Assembly: GCA_016218865.1 (NCBI GenBank)
Contig: JACRCU010000357.1
Coordinates: 1-41,637, forward strand
Origin: Deltaproteobacteria bacterium
GTDB taxonomy: Bacteria; Myxococcota_A; UBA9042
Length of the DNA stretch: 41,637 bases
Reading direction: 5' to 3'
Below the pieces are notes generated by a model that made no database searches, had not been told where the DNA came from, and was given only the letters and a program-made list of their open reading frames with translations. This document shows positions 1 through 8,545 of this stretch, one piece after another. A program made the translations under genes and the position numbers. Each line of letters starts with the position of its first letter. Positions within the stretch are counted from its first letter, which is position 1.

Positions 1-994
1 CGCGCACCTCGGCCACTTCGCCCAGGAGCACACCGCGATGCTTGGGAAAGCGACCCTCGACGGTCCGTTGGTGCTGCGGTCCGCCCAAGAAGCCATGCGA
101 AAGTCCGCGACTGTACGACAGTGCCATGGCCGTCTGGTCCGCCTGTAGCCGCGCTGCCGGCACGCTCTGGCCCTGCGCAAGGTGGTCGAGCTGGCGGCGG
201 TATGCGGTCACGGCGGTCTGCACGTACTGCGGCGCCTTCTGCCGCCCTTCGATTTTGAGCCCAGCCACGCCCAACTGCGCGAGCGCGGCCACGTGGGTCA
301 GGCCGCTCAGGTCCAGCGGCGACAGCAGGTAGCGCAAGTCACCCAGGTCGCGCCGCTCGCCGTCGACCAGCAGCTCGTACGGCATGCGGCACGACTGCGC
401 GCACTGGCCGCGGTTGGCCGAGCGCCCGCCCCAGGCCTCGCTGGTCAGGCACTGCCCCGACCACGACACGCACAGCGCCCCGTGCACGAAAACCTCGAGC
501 TCCAGCGGCGTCTTTTGGGCCATCTGGCCGATCTCGGGCAAGCTCAGCTCGCGCGGCACCACCACGCGCACCACGCCCAATTGCGCGGCAAATTGAGCCG
601 CTTCGGGGCTCGACACCGTCATCTGCGTCGAGGCATGGACGTGCAGCGTGGGCGCCAGCGCCCGGCACAGCAGCGCCACCGCCGGATCCTGGACGATCAC
701 CGCGTCGACCCCGGCCGCCGCCACCTGCCGCAACACCGACTCCAGGAACGGCAATTCGTTCTCGAATACCACGGTATTCAGGGTCAGGTAGGCCAGCGCA
801 CCGGCGCGGTGGATGCGCGCACACGTCTGCGGCAGCTCGGCCAGGGCAAAGTTGGCGGCGCGGGCGCGGGCGTTTAGTCCGTCGTCCAGGCCAAAATACA
901 CAGCGTTGGCGCCGGCTTGCAGCGCCGCGGTCAGGGCGTCGGCGTCGCCGGCGGGCGCAAGCAACTCGGGGAGATTCGGCGGGGACTGCGACAC
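1..994 (-). CDS. U32 family peptidase / RlhA-type protein, 3' end cut by window
   Basis: The first 331 residues are visible and the C-terminus lies outside the window. The start is a GTG at 992-994 preceded by AGAAGG about 5 bases upstream; translation opens with SQSPPNLPELLAPAGDADAL, the LLAPAG-x-x-x-x-L opening usual in U32 proteins. Near the middle is the U32 signature E-V-F-V-H-G-A-L-C-x4-G-Q-C, followed by two further cysteines (RGQCAQSC). This four-cysteine set binds an Fe-S cluster in relatives such as TrhP, UbiU/V and RlhA. Later the family motif GLKIEGRQK is present. Family members act in tRNA or rRNA hydroxylation or quinone hydroxylation, and some are called collagenase-like proteases. 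The sequence does not say which applies here. It is transcribed divergently from the tryptophanase gene across 251 bp. Confidence 0.9.
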   Translation of the reverse strand, partial: MSQSPPNLPELLAPAGDADALTAALQAGANAVYFGLDDGLNARARAANFALAELPQTCARIHRAGALAYLTLNTVVFENELPFLESVLRQVAAAGVDAVIVQDPAVALLCRALAPTLHVHASTQMTVSSPEAAQFAAQLGVVRVVVPRELSLPEIGQMAQKTPLELEVFVHGALCVSWSGQCLTSEAWGGRSANRGQCAQSCRMPYELLVDGERRDLGDLRYLLSPLDLSGLTHVAALAQLGVAGLKIEGRQKAPQYVQTAVTAYRRQLDHLAQGQSVPAARLQADQTAMALSYSRGLSHGFLGGPQHQRTVEGRFPKHRGVLLGEVAEVR

Positions 995-1245
995 GGGGCC
1001 TTCTGCGGCCAACGTTGCGGCGGCCGGCGTCCAGGGTAGCGGGTCGAGCGCATCCGGGTCCAGTCATCGCTCCGGTCGGCCAATCGGCAGGCCGTTTTGC
1101 GGGGCAGCGGACACGACAAGGCGGTGACGATACGGCCTTCTGGGCCCTTTCGCCCTGGGCCAGCGCAGCCGATGATGCGAGCCACCGGCACAGAGAGCGT
1201 AGCTCGTGCAGGAGAGCCACCCATCGCCAACGTGACGAGGTTGCC

Positions 1246-2631
1246 GTGGAGCACCGTTTCAGCACCATCATCGAACCCTTCCGCATCAAGTCGGTCGAGC
1301 CGCTGGGCATGACCACCCGGGTGCAACGCCAGGCGGCCATCGAAGAGGCCAACTGGAACGTGTTCAAGCTCCACGCCGAGAGCGTGCTCATCGACCTGCT
1401 CACCGACTCGGGCACCGGCGCGATGAGCGCGGCCCAGTGGGCGGCGATGATGATCGGCGACGAGACCTACGCCTGCGCGCGGTCGTTCTACAAGCTCGAA
1501 AAGGTGGTCCGCGACTTGACTGGGGTGCAGTTCGTCATTCCCACCCACCAGGGTCGCGCCGCCGAGCACATCCTGTTCACCACGCTGTGCCAGCCCGGCC
1601 AGGTGGTGCCGTCGAATTCGCACTTCGATACCACCCGCGCCAACGTGGAATTCGTCGGGGCGCAGGCGGTCGACCTGTTGTACGACGGCGCCAGCGATCC
1701 GCGCACCGACATGCCGTTCAAGGGCGACCTGGACGTGCGCAAGCTGGGGCGATTGCTGGCGGATCGCGGCTCGGACGTGCCGCTGGTGCTCGTGACCATC
1801 ACCAACAACCGCGGCGGTGGCCAGCCGGTCAGCCTGGGCAACCTGCGCGCCGTGCGGGACCTGTGCAACGAATTCGGTGTACCGCTGTTTCTGGACGCCG
1901 CCCGCTTTGCCGAGAACGCCTGGCTGATCAAGATGCGCGAGCCCGGCCAGGGCGACCGCACCGCCAGCGACATCGCCCGCGAGTGCTTCAGCCTCTGCGA
2001 CGGCTTCACCATGTCGGCCAAGAAAGACGGCCTGGTCAACATCGGCGGTCTGCTGGGCCTGAACGACCCCGAGCTGGCCGAGCGCTGCCGCACCCGCCTC
2101 ATCCTGACCGAGGGGTTTCCGACCTACGGCGGCTTGGCGGGGCGCGACCTGGAGGCGCTCGCCCAGGGCCTGCAAGAGGTGCTGGACGAAGACTATTTGG
2201 CCTACCGCCACGCTTCGGTGCGCTATGTCTTTGACCGCCTGGACCAGCTGGGCGTGCCGATGATGCGCCCGCCGGGCGGCCACGCGGTCTACATCGACGC
2301 TGCGGCGTTTGCCCCACACATTCCGGCGTGGCAGTACCCGGGCGTGTCGCTGGTCAATGCCCTGTACGTTGAGGGCGGTGTGCGCGGTGTGGAAGTGGGC
2401 ACGCTGATGTTCGGCCGGCCCGATCCCGATGGGCACCACGACTTCACGGCGAACCTGGAGTTGGTGCGCCTGACCTTCCCGCGCCGCACCTACACCCAGA
2501 GCCACATGGACTACCTGATCGAAGTGGTGGGGGCGGTGTGGGCCAACCGGGCACAGCTCAAGGGCTATCGCATCGCGGAACAGCGCGCGGTGCTGCGCGG
2601 CTTCACGGCGTCGCTGCTGCCGCTGGATTGA
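1246..2631 (+). CDS. tnaA: Tryptophanase (PLP-dependent tryptophan indole-lyase)
   Basis: A 461-residue cytoplasmic enzyme of the beta-eliminating lyase family, expected to cleave tryptophan to indole, pyruvate and ammonia. The start is GTG 1246 with GAGG 5 bases upstream; translation quickly reaches EPFRIKSVEPLG, the family's N-terminal block. Conserved blocks follow: LIDLLTDSGTGAMS, IPTHQGRAAEHI, GGQPVSLGNLRAVRDL, MSAKKDGLV with the PLP-binding lysine at about K260, EGFPTYGGLAGRDLEAL and YTQSHMDYLIEV. The paralogue tyrosine phenol-lyase is similar. Its substrate-binding Arg381 lies in a VRSMERG context; the equivalent here is Val384 in VRGVEVG, as in tryptophanases (I or V), so tryptophanase is preferred. 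Length fits the family (about 455-475). No tnaC-like leader peptide or neighbouring TnaB permease is visible. The stop abuts the stop of the convergent lipid kinase gene. Confidence 0.88.
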   Translation: MEHRFSTIIEPFRIKSVEPLGMTTRVQRQAAIEEANWNVFKLHAESVLIDLLTDSGTGAMSAAQWAAMMIGDETYACARSFYKLEKVVRDLTGVQFVIPTHQGRAAEHILFTTLCQPGQVVPSNSHFDTTRANVEFVGAQAVDLLYDGASDPRTDMPFKGDLDVRKLGRLLADRGSDVPLVLVTITNNRGGGQPVSLGNLRAVRDLCNEFGVPLFLDAARFAENAWLIKMREPGQGDRTASDIARECFSLCDGFTMSAKKDGLVNIGGLLGLNDPELAERCRTRLILTEGFPTYGGLAGRDLEALAQGLQEVLDEDYLAYRHASVRYVFDRLDQLGVPMMRPPGGHAVYIDAAAFAPHIPAWQYPGVSLVNALYVEGGVRGVEVGTLMFGRPDPDGHHDFTANLELVRLTFPRRTYTQSHMDYLIEVVGAVWANRAQLKGYRIAEQRAVLRGFTASLLPLD

Positions 2632-3672
2632 TCAAGCGACCAGCTGCACCACGGGAACCTGTGGCCCCACGGTGACTTCCAGCTCGCTCAGGCCCCAGAA
2701 CAGCTCGCCGTCGATCACCGGGTCCAGCGCGCGGCCCTGCAGCGGCACGACTTTCAGCGACTGGGCGCGCTGCTGCACGAAGCCTTCGACTTCCATGGTC
2801 TTGCCGGCGAACACCCGCGGCAGGTTGCGCACGATCTCGGGGGCGCTGATGTCGCCGCACTGGACGTGCAGCAGTCGACCCTCGGCCGCGTAGGGGAAGC
2901 AGCGGAACACGTTGGCCAAGTTGATGTCGATCGAGCCCACGTCCAGGTCGCGGAACAGCGGGATCGGCAGCAGTTCGCCGTCGAGCCAGACCTGCGCTGG
3001 CAGCGGCTCGAATACGGGCTCGGCAAAGTAGCGAAACTCGACTGGAATTGGCAGCCACTTCAGGGGCACGGCGCGGGTGGCCTGCGACAGGATGATCTTG
3101 CCGACCAACATGGCGATGCCCGCGGCATCTTGCTGATCGCCCGCGTAGAATTTGTCGAAGAACCGCTGCGCGACGCCGGCCAGGGCGCAGGCAAACCCCA
3201 GTTTTTCAAAGGGCTTGCCCGGTCGATCGGCGTCGGGGCCATAGGTGCCGCGCAGGTGGCAGCTGGTCAGGTCGATCGTGGTGGGCAGGTCGTCGTTGCG
3301 GATGCGCCGCACCAGCGCCGGCAGCAAGGTGTCGCAGTGCCCGACCACGCCGGCCTTGCGGCCAATGAAGTCGATGGTGCCCGCGTTGGTCGGCAGGATC
3401 GCCGGCCAGGCCGTGCCCGGGCGCTCGGCCAGCACCTCCATGACCACGTTCATCAGCCAGTGAAAAGCGCCGTCGCCGCCGTCGGCCACGAAGTAGCGCA
3501 CGCCCACATCCAAAAACTCGCGCACCACCTCGGCAATCGCCGTGACGTCTTGGGTGCGGCGCACCAGACCCAGCGGCCCCACCGTCTCGCGCATCTGCTC
3601 GTATCGGCCCGGATTCAAGCGATTCTTGCGCGAGTTCGGGTTGGTCACTACGCCGATCATCGGATTCGTCAT
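2632..3672 (-). CDS. Diacylglycerol kinase-like lipid kinase
   Basis: A 346-residue protein with the DAGK catalytic-domain pattern: an N-terminal GVVTNPNSRKN nucleotide-binding strand and loop, then DGGDGAFHW in place of the usual GGDGT-x-x. These proteins phosphorylate diacylglycerol, sphingoid bases or similar lipids using ATP. Two ATGs lie 6 bases apart; the second (3672) is chosen because AAGGAG ends 6 bases before it, whereas the same Shine-Dalgarno runs straight into the first. It follows the unknown gene at 3700-4581 by 27 bp, so the two are probably one operon. The divergent PlsB-like gene beyond suggests a role in phospholipid metabolism. The exact lipid substrate cannot be read from the sequence. 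Confidence 0.8.
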   Translation of the reverse strand: MTNPMIGVVTNPNSRKNRLNPGRYEQMRETVGPLGLVRRTQDVTAIAEVVREFLDVGVRYFVADGGDGAFHWLMNVVMEVLAERPGTAWPAILPTNAGTIDFIGRKAGVVGHCDTLLPALVRRIRNDDLPTTIDLTSCHLRGTYGPDADRPGKPFEKLGFACALAGVAQRFFDKFYAGDQQDAAGIAMLVGKIILSQATRAVPLKWLPIPVEFRYFAEPVFEPLPAQVWLDGELLPIPLFRDLDVGSIDINLANVFRCFPYAAEGRLLHVQCGDISAPEIVRNLPRVFAGKTMEVEGFVQQRAQSLKVVPLQGRALDPVIDGELFWGLSELEVTVGPQVPVVQLVA

Positions 3673-3699
3673 CGCCATCTCCTTGGTGGGCCGCGGCTG

Positions 3700-4581
3700 C
3701 TACGCCACCAGCAGGGGTTGCGCCAAGGGGCGCAGTAAAATCACTTGCTGCTCGGGTAGTTGCTGAGCCAGCGCCCTGCCGTCGCCGCCCACCGCCACCA
3801 CCACCCGCGCCCCGCACGCTTGCACCGCCGCCCGCGCCTGATCGCCGTACAGGCGCCGCGTCACGGCCAGCGTCTGCTGCACGCCGACCGGCTGCCGCTG
3901 CGGATCGCCGGCAAAAAAGTCTGGCGCCAGCGCAGGTTCATGCGCCAAGCCCAGCGTCACCTCGCCGTGGCGGTGAGTGGGCAACGCGGCCAGCGGACCC
4001 AGACGCCGCCGCCAGGCGCGCTTCAGCAGCGGCGTCGCCCGCCACGCCCGCCCGGCATCCTGGAGTGCCCGGGCCGCGGCAAAGGCCAACAGCACGTCGT
4101 CCAAGGCCAGGCGCGCGCCGGGCGGCACGTCGGTGGCGAATTGATGGAGCTGGGCCGCGTTGGCCCACACCTCGCCTGCGCGCGCGCCGTCCACGACGAT
4201 CACCTCGGCTTCGGGCACGGCCGCCGGCGCAAAGCCGGCAAACGCTTCCAGGCACAGGGCCCGCGCGTCCAGCCAGTCCGAGCCGCTGGCGTGCAGCCGC
4301 GCCAGCGCCGAACCGGGTCCTGCGCCCGCCGGGCTCAGCGCCACCGCCTGCTGGCCCAGCGTCAGCGTCTGCTGCCACGGCACGAACAGGCCGCGGCGCA
4401 AGCCCAGACACAGTGCAAGCTCTTGACTGCACAGCAGGTTGGCGTGCGAGCGCAGCCCGTCGCGGCCGTCGCACACCACGCCGACGCCCCTGCGCACGTC
4501 GCCGTCGAGCGAAGTGCCCGCCAGCCACAGCCCGCGGCGGCCCAAGCGCAGTTCCCGGTAGTGATCGCTCGCCTGCAGCAT
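3700..4581 (-). CDS. Protein of unknown function, operon with lipid kinase
   Basis: Translates to 293 residues with strong G/C third positions typical of real genes here. The start ATG at 4579-4581 follows GGGGAGAG with very short spacing. No signal peptide or membrane segment is seen. The N-terminus (MLQASDHYRELRLGRRGLWL) contains a short LRLGRRGLWLAG strand-like stretch, and residues near the C-terminus read VVVAVGGDGRALAQQLP, faintly like the GGDG loop of lipid kinases, though the rest is not a kinase. I do not recognise the family. It sits 27 bp upstream of the lipid kinase gene in the same direction and diverges from the acyltransferase gene, so a link to phospholipid metabolism is possible by context only. 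Confidence 0.65.
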   Translation of the reverse strand: MLQASDHYRELRLGRRGLWLAGTSLDGDVRRGVGVVCDGRDGLRSHANLLCSQELALCLGLRRGLFVPWQQTLTLGQQAVALSPAGAGPGSALARLHASGSDWLDARALCLEAFAGFAPAAVPEAEVIVVDGARAGEVWANAAQLHQFATDVPPGARLALDDVLLAFAAARALQDAGRAWRATPLLKRAWRRRLGPLAALPTHRHGEVTLGLAHEPALAPDFFAGDPQRQPVGVQQTLAVTRRLYGDQARAAVQACGARVVVAVGGDGRALAQQLPEQQVILLRPLAQPLLVA

Positions 4582-4680
4582 CTCTCCCCGCCGCGGCGGT
4601 TGCCGGAGCGTGTTGTAGCGCAGGGGCAGGGGAAAATGCACGCGCTTGCGCCGGTGGTCGGTTCGGCTCAAGATCGGCGC

Positions 4681-7530
4681 ATGTCCGATCTGCCGCCGCT
4701 CCAAGCCCAGGATCCGGTCGCTGCGCCCGCCGCCGGGCCGCGCGCCGCCATGACGCCGGTGGGCGTGCCGATCCAGGGCGCGGCCGACGACCTGCAACCG
4801 CGCGATCTGCTCCATCCGTCGGCCATGTTGCCGCGCTTGGGCTGGCTGGCGCGCTGGTTCGCCCGGGTGTTCTTTGCGCCGGTGCGCCTGCCGCCGCGTT
4901 ACAGCAGCGACTGGCAGGCCCTGTCGCGCGAGGGCGCCCTGGTGGTGGTGATGGGCACCATCAGCCTGCTCGACTACTTGTACTTCAACTGGCTGTTTTT
5001 GCGCGAGAAGCTCCCCCTGTCGCGGTTTGCCAACGGCGTGTCGCTGACGTGGATGCAGCCGTGGCGGCGGGCGCTGGTCGGCTGGTTCCGCCGGCGGGTG
5101 CTGCGCCAACCGCAGCTGCCCGAGGATCAGCTGTTGCGCGGGCTGCTGCGGCGGCGCGAGCCGGTCACGCTGTTCCTGCGGCGCGGCTTCTCGCTGTTGG
5201 ATCTGCTGACACCGCGGCCGCAATTGCCGTACTTGCGCGAGCTGATCGCCGCCCAACGCGAGCTGGACTACCCGTTGCTGATCGTGCCGCAAGTGCTGGT
5301 GTGGGAGCGCGATCCCGATCGGGCCAAGTCGTCGATTCTCGACGAGTTCTTTGGCGATTTCACCGCCCCCGGCCGTATCCGCAAGCTGGTCAGCTTCGTG
5401 CTGAACCACCGCCGCGCCCATGTGCGCATGGCCGACCCGATCAACCTGCGCACCTTCGTGCAAGAGCACGCCGAAGTGAGCGACGACACCGTGCTGGGCG
5501 AGCAGTTGCGGCTGCGCATCATTGCGGCCCTGCAGCAAGAAGACCGCGTGGTGCGCGGCGCGCCGATCAAGCAGCCCGACGAACTCCGCCGCGAAATACT
5601 GGCCGATCCAGCGGTCCGCGACGACCTGGAGCGCATCGCCAGTGAACTGGGGCGCTCGCTGGAAAGCGTGCTGCGCGAGGCGGATCAGAATCTGGACGAG
5701 ATCGCCGCGCGCTACCGCATGGGCATGGTCGCGGCCTTCTCGTTCGTGCTGACGTTCCTGTGGGCGCGCATCTACGAGGGTCTGGAAGTCGACGAAGAGG
5801 GTCTGGAACGGGTTCGCCAGGCCGGCCGCACCGCGCCGGTGGTGATGGTGCCCAGCCACAAGTCGCACATCGACTATCTGGTCATCTCGTATGTCTTTTA
5901 TCGCCACGGCCTGATTCCGCCGCACATCGCCGCGGGCGCCAACTTGTCGTTCTTCCCGCTGGGAACGCTGTTCCGCCACGCCGGCGCCTTCTTCTTGCGC
6001 CGCTCGCTGAAGGGCCAGCCCATCTATGCCGCGGTGTTCCGTCACTATTTCCGCAAGTTGCTGGCCGACGGGCATTGGATCGAATTCTTCCCCGAGGGCG
6101 GGCGCTCGCGCACCGGCAAGTTGTTGCCGCCAAAATTCGGCTTGATCAAGCACGTCTTGGAAACCGTGGCCGACGGCCTGCGCGACGATGTGGTGTTGGT
6201 GCCCACCAACTTTGGCTACGAGCGGCTCATCGAGGAAAAGTCGTACCGCAAGGAGCTGGAAGGCGGCGAGAAGAAAGCGGAGTCTCCAGTCGAGGTCCTC
6301 AAGGCCACCAGCGTGCTGGTGCACAAGTACGGTCGGATTCGCATCCAATTCGGCGAGCCCATGTCGGTGCGCGAGCTGCTGGTGGAGCACGGCGCCCTGG
6401 TTCCGGCCGCCGAGCGCGACCCCAAGGCCTTCGAGCGCGCGCTGAAGGTGTGCGGCTACCGCATCCTGGGCCGCATCAACCAGGCGGCGGTGCTCACGCC
6501 CACGGCGCTGACCGCGGCGGTGCTGCTGACCAAGGCCCACAAAGGCATCCTGCATCAGGACTTGCTGTTGCGGGTGGGCTACCTGCTCGACCTGGCCATG
6601 CGCCGCGGTGCGGTGCTGTCCGAGCCGCTGGTCACCGCGGTGCAAGTGCGGCGGCAGGCGATCCTGGAGGCGGAAACCCGCGACCAGGCCCGCTACCTGG
6701 AGGCCGAGGGCGCGCCCGATCCCTTTGGCGTGCAGAGCGAGCGCGCGCGCGTGCTGGGGGCGGCGGTCGCGCCCATCGTGGGCAAGGCCTTGGATCTGTT
6801 CGAGGGTGCCCGCTGGATCCTGCGCCGCGACTTCGACGGCGAGACGGTGTTCATCGTCCGCTCCGAAGGCCGCATGCACCTGGACTACTACAAGAACAAC
6901 ATGTTGCACCTGCTGGTGCCCGAAGCGCTGCTCGCCTGTGCCACCGTGGCCAAGCTGCAGTCGGGCAACGAGATCCCGCCCGACATGCTGGCGTCGCTGA
7001 CCAAGTTCTTGTCGCGGCTGCTGAAATTCGAGTTCGTCTACGAGCCCGGCCAGAGCTTCGAGGATCTGTACCACCGCACGCTCGACGACTTTGTGACCGC
7101 CGGTTGGCTGATCCGCCGCGGCGACGGGAACCTGGTGGTGGCGAGCTTGGTGCGCGGTGCCCTGCGGCTGTATGCCCGCTTGCTGCAAAGCTTCATCGAG
7201 TCCTACGCCTTGATGGCGCGCTCGCTGCGGCACCTGGAGGGCGGGCCGCTGCCCGAGGCGGCGTTCCTGGACCGCGTGCAGATCGATGCACAAAAAGCCT
7301 TCGATCTTGGTCACGTCGAGTGCTACGAGGCCATCAGCAAGGTCAACTTGACCAACGCGCTGCAGATTTTCCGCGAGCAGGGCTTTGTGGAGCTGCGCAG
7401 CGAGAATCACGGCAAGAAGCGCATCAAGGTGCTGGCGGCGATCCACACGCCCGAGACGGATGCCAAGTTCGCGTCGTTTTCTGCGCAGTTGCATGAGCTG
7501 GAAGCGCCCTGGACGGTGGACCAGCTGTAG
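4681..7530 (+). CDS. plsB: PlsB-like glycerol-3-phosphate 1-O-acyltransferase
   Basis: A 949-residue acyltransferase expected to transfer a fatty acyl group to the sn-1 position of glycerol-3-phosphate, the first committed step of phospholipid synthesis, at the inner membrane. All four PlsB motifs are present near the middle: HKSHIDYL (H-x4-D catalytic block), GANLSFFPLGTLFRHAGAFF, FFPEGGRSRTGKLLPPK, and VPTNFGYERLIEEKSY. N-terminal hydrophobic stretches (GALVVVMGTISLLDYLYF) fit membrane association. It is longer than E. coli PlsB (807). The start is uncertain: ATG 4681 leaves 99 bp to the divergent gene, while in-frame ATG 4636 has AGGGGAAA just before it and would add 15 residues. The reading frame stays open far upstream, but that part overlaps the divergent gene and is not coding. 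Confidence 0.88.
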   Translation: MSDLPPLQAQDPVAAPAAGPRAAMTPVGVPIQGAADDLQPRDLLHPSAMLPRLGWLARWFARVFFAPVRLPPRYSSDWQALSREGALVVVMGTISLLDYLYFNWLFLREKLPLSRFANGVSLTWMQPWRRALVGWFRRRVLRQPQLPEDQLLRGLLRRREPVTLFLRRGFSLLDLLTPRPQLPYLRELIAAQRELDYPLLIVPQVLVWERDPDRAKSSILDEFFGDFTAPGRIRKLVSFVLNHRRAHVRMADPINLRTFVQEHAEVSDDTVLGEQLRLRIIAALQQEDRVVRGAPIKQPDELRREILADPAVRDDLERIASELGRSLESVLREADQNLDEIAARYRMGMVAAFSFVLTFLWARIYEGLEVDEEGLERVRQAGRTAPVVMVPSHKSHIDYLVISYVFYRHGLIPPHIAAGANLSFFPLGTLFRHAGAFFLRRSLKGQPIYAAVFRHYFRKLLADGHWIEFFPEGGRSRTGKLLPPKFGLIKHVLETVADGLRDDVVLVPTNFGYERLIEEKSYRKELEGGEKKAESPVEVLKATSVLVHKYGRIRIQFGEPMSVRELLVEHGALVPAAERDPKAFERALKVCGYRILGRINQAAVLTPTALTAAVLLTKAHKGILHQDLLLRVGYLLDLAMRRGAVLSEPLVTAVQVRRQAILEAETRDQARYLEAEGAPDPFGVQSERARVLGAAVAPIVGKALDLFEGARWILRRDFDGETVFIVRSEGRMHLDYYKNNMLHLLVPEALLACATVAKLQSGNEIPPDMLASLTKFLSRLLKFEFVYEPGQSFEDLYHRTLDDFVTAGWLIRRGDGNLVVASLVRGALRLYARLLQSFIESYALMARSLRHLEGGPLPEAAFLDRVQIDAQKAFDLGHVECYEAISKVNLTNALQIFREQGFVELRSENHGKKRIKVLAAIHTPETDAKFASFSAQLHELEAPWTVDQL

Positions 7531-7833
7531 GGGCAGCAACAAAACTAGTCGGTTTTGGCGCGGCCCTGTACTGCCGCTCGGTGGGGCGCAAGTACGCGTC
7601 CCCTAACGGGTCCGTCGCACCGCTCCGCTCACACCGCGAACGACTTGTCTGTGCCTGGGCGCTGCGGCCCCGCGGCGCCGCTCCCTCGAAAAAACCGCAC
7701 GCTGCGCTTGTGGCCGGTGGCCCACCTGTGCTAAACCCTCGCGTCTACTACGGGCCTGGCGTCGAGCGGCCGGGATCGCGCGCGCCCGGTCCGCACGCGA
7801 ATTCCCGCTCCTGCGGCACGCCAAGAGGCCCTC
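7531..7833. other. Intergenic region between plsB-like and DUF507 genes
   Basis: About 300 bp with no convincing gene. Just after the plsB-like stop is a 6-bp inverted repeat (CAAAAC at 7540-7545, GTTTTG at 7552-7557), too AT-rich and short to call a terminator. A weak sigma-70-like pair, TTGTGG at 7708-7713 and TAAACC at 7732-7737 (18-bp spacer), could drive the DUF507 gene. Confidence 0.4.
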
Positions 7834-8355
7834 ATGAGGTTGTATCCAGGCAAGGTTTCGAACATCGCACAAGACATGGTCGCGGTGCTCGTTGCCAACC
7901 AAGACATCGAAGTCGACGCGGAGCTCGTCGGCGAAGTCGTTCTCGACATCGAAAGTGTGCTGCGGGAGTACATTCGCGCCGATCGCGAAATCACCGACAA
8001 GGCCCGCGAGCGCATCTCGCGCGATGGCATCGAGTTCATCCAACTCAACAAGATCAAGCAGAAGATTGCGGAAGAGCGCAACTTCGGCGTCGGCGATCGC
8101 GCGGTCGACTACCTGACCAAGCAGATCATCGAGGCGCTGTTCCACAGCCGCCACGTCGAAGAGGTGTTTGCCGAGGATCACACGCTGCGCAAGACCCTGC
8201 GCGACGTGCTGAACCGCCACACCCACGTCGACGACGATCTGGACCAGGAAGTCCGCAAGCGTATCAAGAATATGCAAGAGGGCACCCAGGGCTACGACAT
8301 CGAGTACCAGAAGGTGATGGCGGACCTCAAGCGCCTCAAGGGCCTGGACGGCTAG
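7834..8355 (+). CDS. DUF507 family protein
   Basis: A 173-residue, highly charged, largely helical protein. Its N-terminus MRLYPGKVSNIAQDMVAVL and the block EVDAELVGEVVLDIESVLREY match the DUF507 family, which is common in delta-type proteobacteria and near them. The sequence looks like two related halves: a region around DIEVDAELVGEVVLDIE and a later EALFHSRHVEEVF / DDDLDQEVRKRIKNM region. No signal peptide or membrane segment is seen, so it is probably cytoplasmic. The biochemical role of the family is not known. It stands between the acyltransferase gene and the GYF_2 gene with intergenic gaps of about 300 and 190 bp, so it may be its own transcription unit. Confidence 0.82.
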   Translation: MRLYPGKVSNIAQDMVAVLVANQDIEVDAELVGEVVLDIESVLREYIRADREITDKARERISRDGIEFIQLNKIKQKIAEERNFGVGDRAVDYLTKQIIEALFHSRHVEEVFAEDHTLRKTLRDVLNRHTHVDDDLDQEVRKRIKNMQEGTQGYDIEYQKVMADLKRLKGLDG

Positions 8356-8394
8356 TGCGCCGGGCCGGCCAGCCGGCGGGCGGTTGGCTCTGCC

Positions 8395-8423
8395 TTGACG
8401 ACTCCAGGTCGCCACTGGACAAT
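8395..8423 (+). promoter_or_regulatory. Candidate sigma-70 promoter for the GYF_2-lipoprotein-GT51 operon
   Basis: TTGACG (8395-8400, 5 of 6 consensus) and GACAAT (8418-8423, 4 of 6) are separated by 17 bp in the 190-bp gap before the GYF_2 gene. Predicted start of transcription is near 8430, giving a leader of about 115 bases. This is pattern matching only. Confidence 0.4.
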
Positions 8424-8545
8424 CGCCGCACGGGAGCCCGCGCGGGGCCCCACGGCTGCGACCCACCCACCCTGCGCCGCGAACAGCACCGCACTACTTG
8501 CACCGATACTTCGCGCACCGAAAGGTGAAACTATTGGAGCCGACA

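Noticed and set aside
3760-4680. In-frame extension upstream of the PlsB-like gene
   Set aside because: It overlaps the divergent gene at 3700-4581, has low-complexity Arg/Pro/His content and shows no family match.
3700-7542. A 1280-codon open frame on the minus strand antisense to the PlsB-like gene
   Set aside because: Its upstream two thirds lie opposite a gene with all PlsB motifs and give His/Gln/Arg-rich, motif-free protein, as expected for the shadow of a GC-rich gene. Only the last 294 codons (3700-4581) are kept.
7540-7557. CAAAAC/GTTTTG hairpin after the plsB-like gene as a terminator
   Set aside because: Six AT-rich pairs with no following T-run are too weak.
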